A DNA stretch of 5,265 bases from DATKDU01 sp035512595 (GTDB lineage: Bacteria; Planctomycetota; Planctomycetia; Pirellulales; Pirellulaceae). The stretch is taken from positions 1 to 5,265 of the forward strand of contig DATKDU010000347.1 of NCBI GenBank assembly GCA_035512595.1. Direction: 5' to 3'. The notes below the pieces were generated by a model. The model was not told where the DNA came from and did not search any database. It worked only from the letters and a program-made list of their open reading frames with translations. Position numbers and translations under genes: made by a program. Positions 1 to 4,426 of the stretch are shown here, piece after piece. The number at the start of each line of letters is the position of its first letter. Within the stretch, counting starts at the first letter, position 1.

Positions 1-913
1 ACGCCTCGCCAATCTTCGGCTCGGGGACGAACCACTGGAAATCCCAGGCCGGGTTGCGATTGCCGCCGCCGCTGGGGGACTGGGCCAGCCAGATCCGGTC
101 GCGGGGGCGAAACATCTGCACGTAGGCCCGGCCGTGGCTGAGGCCGTAGTACCACGGCTCGGCATAGACGTACTTCGAGCGGTTGTAGACCAGCGTCAGC
201 GGGAAGTCGGCATCGTGCTTGAGCTCCGGCAGTTTGCCCGCCGGCGGATGCGTGCTCGCCGTGCCGTGGGCGGGGCTGACGGCTTCGATCCAGCGCGCTC
301 TTGCGGATGAGTCGGCTTCGCGGCCGAGGAAGTGGATGGCGGTCGATTCGGGCTGCTGGATATAGCTGGCCCAGAACAGGCCGATGTATCCATTGGTGAA
401 CGTATCGCCGCGGGGGATGCACTCCAGCGTGTACTCGATCACGCCATCCTCCAGCAGGGTGTACCGACCGCAGCTTTCCAGCTTCATGTTCGGCGTCGGC
501 GGTTGGTACAACTCGACCGTGTGCTCATCGATCGCGCGCAGCTCCATCGGCGCCTTCCGCGGCTCGAATTTCTCCGCGGTGACCGAGGCAGTGGTGCCGT
601 CGTGAATGTGCTCGAAGTTGAGCCCCGCCACCGGCGGTACAAACAGGTTCTCGCTGCCGCGGAGCTTGAGCACCGCCACGCCGTTGTACCCCGCCCGATG
701 GCCGGGAACCTCCGGCACATCGATCGCCTCGTTATCGACGATGACTGCCGTGACTCCGCCGCGCTTCAGGATGACGTAATGCTCCTTGGGCCTGGTGAAT
801 TTTACCTCTGGATTGGTGAGGCTGGTGATCCGCTCCGCCGCATGGGGATGGGCGGCGGAGGCGATGCCGGTGATCGCCAATACCCAAAAGAACGCGAGAA
901 GTCGAACATTCAT
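1..913 (-). CDS. Secreted protein of unrecognised family (C-terminus cut by window edge)
   Basis: The frame is open from an ATG at 913 to the window edge, giving 304 complete codons with no stop, so the C-terminus is missing. Residues 1-20 form a clear Sec signal peptide: MNVR, a hydrophobic stretch LLAFFWVLAITGI, then ASA with likely cleavage after residue 20. The product is therefore exported to the periplasm or cell surface. The mature part has alternating hydrophobic residues and many aromatics, suggesting a beta-rich fold. A distinctive segment at about residues 74-106 contains AGYNGVAVL, ENLFVPPVAGLNFEHIHDG and an H-x-H pair (102, 104). The aromatic-rich end (EPWYYG about 252-257, NPAWDFQWFVPEP about 287-299) also looks like a binding surface. 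I do not recognise a named enzyme family and propose no reaction. No good Shine-Dalgarno is seen before the start, but the signal peptide fixes it. It is read divergently from the antitoxin gene, with 59 bp between starts. Existence is well supported; function is unknown. Confidence 0.85.
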   Translation of the reverse strand, partial: MNVRLLAFFWVLAITGIASAAHPHAAERITSLTNPEVKFTRPKEHYVILKRGGVTAVIVDNEAIDVPEVPGHRAGYNGVAVLKLRGSENLFVPPVAGLNFEHIHDGTTASVTAEKFEPRKAPMELRAIDEHTVELYQPPTPNMKLESCGRYTLLEDGVIEYTLECIPRGDTFTNGYIGLFWASYIQQPESTAIHFLGREADSSARARWIEAVSPAHGTASTHPPAGKLPELKHDADFPLTLVYNRSKYVYAEPWYYGLSHGRAYVQMFRPRDRIWLAQSPSGGGNRNPAWDFQWFVPEPKIGEA

Positions 914-972
914 GGCGACCGAGTCTCTTCGAGGGTGATACTTACAACAGTTCTCACGCCACAAGGTGCCCT
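914..972. other. Divergent intergenic start region
   Basis: These 59 bp separate the ATG of the minus-strand secreted protein from the ATG of the plus-strand antitoxin, so any promoters for the two genes must lie here or overlap the genes. I see no convincing -35/-10 pair in either direction. A ribbon-helix-helix antitoxin would normally bind its own promoter, but no clear operator palindrome is visible. Confidence 0.4.
963..968 (+). promoter_or_regulatory. Ribosome binding site of the antitoxin gene
   Basis: AAGGTG lies 4 bases before the ATG at 973 and contains AGGTG of the anti-Shine-Dalgarno complement. It supports this ATG as the start and supports the small ORF as a real gene. Confidence 0.6.
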
Positions 973-1206
973 ATGACGACACTGTCCATCGACGGTGAAC
1001 TGGAGCGACTGGCCCGCGAAGCCGCCGCGGCCGAGGGAAAAACTCTGGACGAATTCGTCGGAGATGCACTACGGCAAGCGCTGTTCAACGGCAAGGCGTT
1101 TCGCCTCTCGACGCGCAACGGGCTTCCCGTGGTGATCGTTTCGAGCGACGTTCCGGCGATTGACCCGAAGAACATTGAGCGTTCTCTGGGAGACGTTGGG
1201 TTCTGA
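973..1206 (+). CDS. Orphan VapB/ribbon-helix-helix-like antitoxin
   Basis: This 77-residue protein has the layout of a type II antitoxin. A short beta strand (TTLSID, residues 2-7) is followed by helix A (ELERLAREAAAAEG, about 9-22), then a T-L-D-E-F helix B ending ALRQAL (about 24-37). This is the usual ribbon-helix-helix DNA-binding arrangement of VapB/CopG-like antitoxins, which dimerise, bind their own promoter and neutralise a toxin through the C-terminal tail. The tail (RLSTRNGLPVVIVSSDVPAIDPKNIERSL) resembles the toxin-wrapping end of VapB proteins. An AAGGTG ribosome binding site precedes the start. No PIN-domain VapC or other toxin follows: 6 bp after the stop a palindromic repeat region begins, and then comes the opposing operon end. 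It may be a solitary regulator, a relic whose toxin was lost, or an antitoxin acting on a distant toxin. The family call is from sequence pattern only. Confidence 0.72.
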   Translation: MTTLSIDGELERLAREAAAAEGKTLDEFVGDALRQALFNGKAFRLSTRNGLPVVIVSSDVPAIDPKNIERSLGDVGF

Positions 1207-1358
1207 CTTTTCTGCGACGGTTCGGACACGGAAAACACTGAAAACGCGGATGGAATTCGAAGCAGATAGAACCGTCGCAAATTCATCCGTGTCTTCCGTG
1301 TTTTCCGTGTCCCGCTCCCATGACACCGCTGGGCCGATGCTGGCCTGTTGGTTGTTGG
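1207..1358. other. Convergent intergenic region
   Basis: This gap lies between the antitoxin stop and the last stop of the minus-strand operon. Most of it (1213-1312) is a repeat element listed separately; 1313-1358 shows nothing recognisable. Short open frames on both strands here are products of the 9-bp repeat period, which is three codons and keeps frames open (giving strings such as FSVFSVS). They do not look like genes. Confidence 0.6.
1213..1312. repeat. Imperfect palindromic element of 9-bp units with interlocking inverted repeats
   Basis: The arms at 1224-1252 and 1284-1312 are inverted copies matching at 26 of 29 positions around a 31-base spacer. Each arm is built of three 9-bp units of the type ACACGGAAA; on the right arm they read CCGTGTCTT, CCGTGTTTT, CCGTGTCCC at 1287-1313. 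A second, perfect 11-bp inverted pair (TGCGACGGTTC at 1213-1223, GAACCGTCGCA at 1269-1279) interlocks with the first in the order A-B-A'-B', the pattern of a pseudoknot or of two alternative hairpins. The element lies between two convergent gene ends, so an RNA hairpin could help end transcription or protect 3' ends. There is no T-tract, so an intrinsic terminator is not supported. I recall similar ACACGGA-type repeats from planctomycete intergenic regions, but cannot check copy number here. Confidence 0.8.
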
Positions 1359-2912
1359 CTATTGACTTCCGCTAGCCGCATCCAACTCCTTCACCAGCGG
1401 CCGGTAGCCGTATTCGTTGAGGACGGCAATGATGCCGCGGTCGGACTGGCTGCGGGCGACTGCGGCCATCGCGTTGAGCGCGCCGTTCATCGATTCGACT
1501 GCTTTTTCCAGCTCGGCAATCTGCGTTTCCTGGTCCCCCTTGCTCTTGGCGTTGCCGGCCTTGCGGACGGCTTCCAGGCAGTTCATGTATTCGAAGGCGA
1601 ACTCGAAGCGGCGGGCAAAATAGAGCGTGTATGACCGTCCCCCTTCGCGGGCCCGCGTGTTGGCCCGGTACATCTCGTTCATCGCATTCAGATAATTGTC
1701 CCGCGCCTTGCCCCACCACTCGGGCGGCGGATCGGTGGACGCGTAGTGCTTCATAATCACGTCGGGCCGCGGTGCGGAAAGAGCCTTGTCGCCGGCATTG
1801 ATCAGCTTCGTCGCCTCCTCCGCCAACTCAAATGCCTTCAGCACGCGATCGGAGACCCCATCGCCGCAGATCGGCGTCACCAGGTCGTGGATCGGGTGGC
1901 CGCCAGTGAACTTTGCGTCGAAAAAGTTGCGGGAATGCAGGAATGCCCACAGGTCGCCATCGCTCAGCCTGGCTGGTTCAATGCCGATGGCATTCCGCTT
2001 CCTTTTCAGATCTTCGGCAAACCGCTCGTGTCCCATATAGACCATGGGGAGGAGGCCACCGTTGAGTGCGCGCTCGGCTTGGTCGATCGCCTGTTTCTTG
2101 TGGAAGCTCATACCCAACGCACTCGCCTCGCGTTCGAAGCCGCGGATTAACTCCTCCCCTGCCTTTTGCCGTGCTGCGTCCGAGTCAGCCGCGGCCAGGT
2201 CCGGGTTCTCAAAGTGTTTCGCGCCACCGAATGCCGAGCGACCGGCCGTGTCGCCGCTGACCGGGATGCGATCGAATGCAGCTAGGACAGCGGCTGGAGT
2301 CTTGCCCGACGTGTTGAGGATCAGCGAGTTGAACTTCAGCCGCGCAAGCTGCCGCAGCAGCTTCTTCTGATTGGCCAGGCTCCATGTCGCTGGACCAATC
2401 GGCGAGTCAAAGTCCATCATCCAGGCGCGAATCTTGGCCCGCGGCTCCATCACGATGTCAAAATCCTCAATCGAAAACTCCGGCGGTGCCACCGGATCGA
2501 CATCGCCGTAGAGCATCGCGCGGATGCCCCACTGATGGGCCAGCTCAGCCGCGGCCCAGAACGTGGCCGCAGGACTGCCGCCGCCGACCAGAAGAGCCGG
2601 GCGATCGTTGACCTTCACGCTCCGCACGACATGACCTTGCTCCGAAAGTTTGGGCCATCGGTCGCCGAGCGATTTGATCGCGCCATTCGTATCGGGACTG
2701 CCGACGAGGATCAAGTTTGCTGCGTTCGCCGGCGCTTCGGCTGCCAGGTGCACGTCGGCCTGATAGAGCCGCTTGAGATCGCCAGCAAGTTCTTCTGCAG
2801 CACGGCGCTCCAGCGCCGGCGCCTTCTCGCCGATTACGATCTCCACCCGCGGCCCGGCAGCCGATGCGACCGATGCCGCAGCCAAAGACAGAACAGCCAA
2901 AACACAACGCAT
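1359..2912 (-). CDS. Secreted protein with GH67/GH20b-like N-terminal domain
   Basis: This 517-residue protein is the last gene of the minus-strand operon. Residues 1-18 are a signal peptide (MRCVLAVLSL..ASA, cleavage near 18), so it is exported. Residues 21-140 look like the alpha/beta N-terminal domain found before the catalytic barrel in alpha-glucuronidases (GH67) and beta-hexosaminidases (GH20b). The signs are VEIVIGEKAP, a helix AAEELAGDLKRLY, NLILVGSP, and ALLVGGGSPAATFWAAAELAHQWGIR. From about 160, RAWMMDFDSPIGPATWSLANQ followed by LARLKFNSLILN resembles the first strand and helix of a TIM barrel. The rest (about 240-517) is mainly helical with conserved-looking patches HPIHDLVTPICGDGVSDRVL, MNEMYRANTRAR and FARRFEFAFEYMNCLEAVR. 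No GH20-type D-E catalytic pair is evident, and the barrel region seems too short for a full GH67/GH20 barrel. A glycan-binding or divergent hydrolase role is inference. The frame stays open upstream to 3500, but that part lies within the previous gene; the signal peptide and a GAGGG site 9 bases upstream fix the start at 2912. Confidence 0.88.
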   Translation of the reverse strand: MRCVLAVLSLAAASVASAAGPRVEIVIGEKAPALERRAAEELAGDLKRLYQADVHLAAEAPANAANLILVGSPDTNGAIKSLGDRWPKLSEQGHVVRSVKVNDRPALLVGGGSPAATFWAAAELAHQWGIRAMLYGDVDPVAPPEFSIEDFDIVMEPRAKIRAWMMDFDSPIGPATWSLANQKKLLRQLARLKFNSLILNTSGKTPAAVLAAFDRIPVSGDTAGRSAFGGAKHFENPDLAAADSDAARQKAGEELIRGFEREASALGMSFHKKQAIDQAERALNGGLLPMVYMGHERFAEDLKRKRNAIGIEPARLSDGDLWAFLHSRNFFDAKFTGGHPIHDLVTPICGDGVSDRVLKAFELAEEATKLINAGDKALSAPRPDVIMKHYASTDPPPEWWGKARDNYLNAMNEMYRANTRAREGGRSYTLYFARRFEFAFEYMNCLEAVRKAGNAKSKGDQETQIAELEKAVESMNGALNAMAAVARSQSDRGIIAVLNEYGYRPLVKELDAASGSQ

Positions 2913-2914
2913 GA

Positions 2915-4426
2915 CTACTGGCCCTCGCTCGAAAAGCAAAACAAACTGTGCCGCCCGCGAACGAAAATGCAGCCGCCAGCAATCGCCGGCGTCGCCAGGC
3001 ACGACTCGCCAATGTCGTTCTTGGCCAGGAACTTCAGCTTCGGCCCTTGCTCCAGGACGACGATGAAGCCGTTCTCGCCGGGGACATAGATTTTCCCGTC
3101 GCCGGCAATCGGCGAGCCGTAGTAGTCGCCAATATTGCGAATGCGCGACAGCTCCCAGTGCGTTTTGCCGGTGGCCGCATCGAACGAGCTGGAGAGGCCC
3201 CCTTTCTTCACGACGAAGAGCTGATTCGCCACCACCAGGGGCGAGGTGAGGTTCGACGGCGAGCGGTTGCTGATGTTCCACAGCACGTGCGTCTCGGTCA
3301 CGTCGCCCCTGCCGCCGCCGCGGACGGCCTGGATCGTCGTGCCGCCGCCGACCAGATTGTCGGCCGCCTGGAATGCCGTATCGACCTCGCTGCCGCTCAA
3401 GACTCCGCTGCCGTCCTTGTCGGAGCGGTCGAACCGCGGCCAGAACTCCTTGGGGATTTCGTCGCGGGACAATTGGCCGTCCTGGTTCGTGTCGAGCCAT
3501 TCGAGCAGGGCGTACTTCAGCGTCCGCGTCTCGTCGCCGTAGCTTTGCACCGAGATGTAAATGATGCCGTCGCGGACGACGGGTGACGTCATCAGCGTTC
3601 GCGGCAGCGTCTTGGCCGTCCAGCGCTCTTTACCCGTCGCCGGATCGTAGCCGATCAGCTTGCCGGTGCCGCCGACGACCAGATCGGTGCGCCCTTCGGC
3701 CTCGCAGAGGACGGGGATCGAATAGCCGGCCAGCATCTCCGGCCGCTCGGTCTTCCACCGCAGCTTGCCGGTGCCCTTGTCGATGGCGAATAGCGCCGGC
3801 GCAAGATCATCGTCCTGGTTGAAGATCACCAGATCCTGGTAGACGACCGGCGATGATCCCGATCCCCAGTCCATCAAGTAGGCCGGCAGCGGCAGCTTGT
3901 GCTCCCAAACGAGCTCGCCCGTGTTCGCATCGAGGGCGAGCAGCCCCAGCGTGCTGAAGTGGACGTAGACCCGCTGGCCGTCGCAGGCCGGCGTGCTCGA
4001 CGCGTGGCTGTTGGGGGGCGTGATCCGCGGCAGTTTGCCCGTATCGTGCTCGCTCTTCCAGATTTCCTTGCCGCTGGCCGCATCGAAGGCGAAGACGCCG
4101 AGCTTTTCGTCGCCGGTCATCGCCGTGGCATACACCTTGCCGCCGACGACGATCGGCGAGCCAATGCCGTCGCCGAGTTTGATCGACCAGCGAAGGTTCT
4201 TTTCGAGCGAGAACTCGGTCGGCAGCGGCTTGTCCTCGGTCGAGACGCCGCTGGCATTGGGGCCGCGGAACTGGGGCCAGTCGTCGGCGGCGGCGGAGAG
4301 CGGGATGAGCCAAAGCGCTAGCGCCAAGTGGCTGTGGCGGAGCTTGCGACGCCATGGCCCCCGGAGCATTTGGCCGGGGCCTTGCAAGCTCAGCCCCAGC
4401 CACCGCAAGACATTACTTCGACTCAT
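2915..4426 (-). CDS. Secreted PQQ-like beta-propeller protein with an EF-hand pair
   Basis: This 503-residue protein carries the planctomycete propeller signature DDWPQFRGPNASGVS at 48-62. Repeated blade motifs of the form D-x-x-T/S-G-K-x-x-W follow, with tryptophans at 123, 174, 224, 269 and 424 (for example FDAASGKEIW, LDANTGELVW, YDPATGKERW). Between the fourth and later blades lie two canonical calcium-binding EF-hand loops, DTNQDGQLSRDE (312-323) and DKDGSGVLSGSE (336-347). No CxxCH haem site is present, so it is not a classical quinohaemoprotein dehydrogenase. These proteins usually lack proven PQQ use and may serve as scaffolds or binding partners. The signal peptide hydrophobic core is LALALWLIPL (34-43) with cleavage near AAA47. 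It is preceded by an unusually long basic region of which residues 8-33 are encoded by a palindromic element. The start at 4426 overlaps the sialidase end by 14 bp and has GAGGTGG 4 bases upstream. An internal ATG (4369, residue 20) is the alternative start but has a poorer binding site. Confidence 0.93.
   Translation of the reverse strand: MSRSNVLRWLGLSLQGPGQMLRGPWRRKLRHSHLALALWLIPLSAAADDWPQFRGPNASGVSTEDKPLPTEFSLEKNLRWSIKLGDGIGSPIVVGGKVYATAMTGDEKLGVFAFDAASGKEIWKSEHDTGKLPRITPPNSHASSTPACDGQRVYVHFSTLGLLALDANTGELVWEHKLPLPAYLMDWGSGSSPVVYQDLVIFNQDDDLAPALFAIDKGTGKLRWKTERPEMLAGYSIPVLCEAEGRTDLVVGGTGKLIGYDPATGKERWTAKTLPRTLMTSPVVRDGIIYISVQSYGDETRTLKYALLEWLDTNQDGQLSRDEIPKEFWPRFDRSDKDGSGVLSGSEVDTAFQAADNLVGGGTTIQAVRGGGRGDVTETHVLWNISNRSPSNLTSPLVVANQLFVVKKGGLSSSFDAATGKTHWELSRIRNIGDYYGSPIAGDGKIYVPGENGFIVVLEQGPKLKFLAKNDIGESCLATPAIAGGCIFVRGRHSLFCFSSEGQ
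2922..2926 (-). promoter_or_regulatory. Ribosome binding site of the GH67/GH20b-like gene
   Basis: GAGGG lies 9 bases before the ATG at 2912, inside the last codons of the propeller gene, whose TAG ends 2 bases before that ATG. The arrangement favours reinitiation by ribosomes finishing the upstream gene and supports the start chosen ahead of the signal peptide. Confidence 0.5.
4328..4403. repeat. 76-bp palindromic element within the propeller gene's N-terminal coding region
   Basis: The 20-bp outer arms at 4328-4347 and 4384-4403 are inverted copies matching at 18 of 20 positions (plus-strand left arm GTGGCTGTGGCGGAGCTTGC). A GC-rich inner stem pairs GGCCCCCGG (4356-4364) with CCGGGGCC (4374-4381). 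Fully folded, it would be a long bulged hairpin in DNA or mRNA. On the minus strand it is translated as residues 8-33 of the propeller protein, supplying the basic patch GPWRRKLRHSH before the hydrophobic core. It begins 10 bases after the stop of the upstream sialidase gene. No clear target-site duplication is visible. Whether it is a mobile repeat or a local regulatory hairpin needs copy-number information. Confidence 0.75.

Noticed and set aside
332..976. 214-codon plus-strand ORF
   Set aside because: It is antisense to the secreted protein gene, which has a signal peptide and sensible composition. Long antisense frames are common in GC-rich DNA.
954..1286. Minus-strand small ORF across the antitoxin and repeat
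   Set aside because: Its FSVFSVSEPS start is the translated 9-bp repeat, and the rest is antisense to the antitoxin.
1224..1312. Intrinsic bidirectional terminator
   Set aside because: A stem is possible, but the spacer is long and no T-tract follows on either strand.
1160..1375. Plus-strand ORF overlapping the antitoxin end, considered as a toxin
   Set aside because: It has no PIN-type acidic residues or other toxin pattern, and most of it is translated repeat.
2913..3500. In-frame upstream extension of the GH67/GH20b-like gene to an ATG at 3500
   Set aside because: The extension overlaps the propeller gene in another frame, its peptide is arginine-rich shadow sequence, and a signal peptide with a ribosome binding site starts at 2912.
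2948..3586. 212-codon plus-strand ORF
   Set aside because: Antisense to the propeller gene, whose blade and EF-hand motifs leave no doubt about the coding strand.
4315..4324. 10-bp palindrome GCGCTAGCGC as an operator
   Set aside because: It lies inside the signal peptide codons (LALAL) and is explained by alternating Leu/Ala codons.
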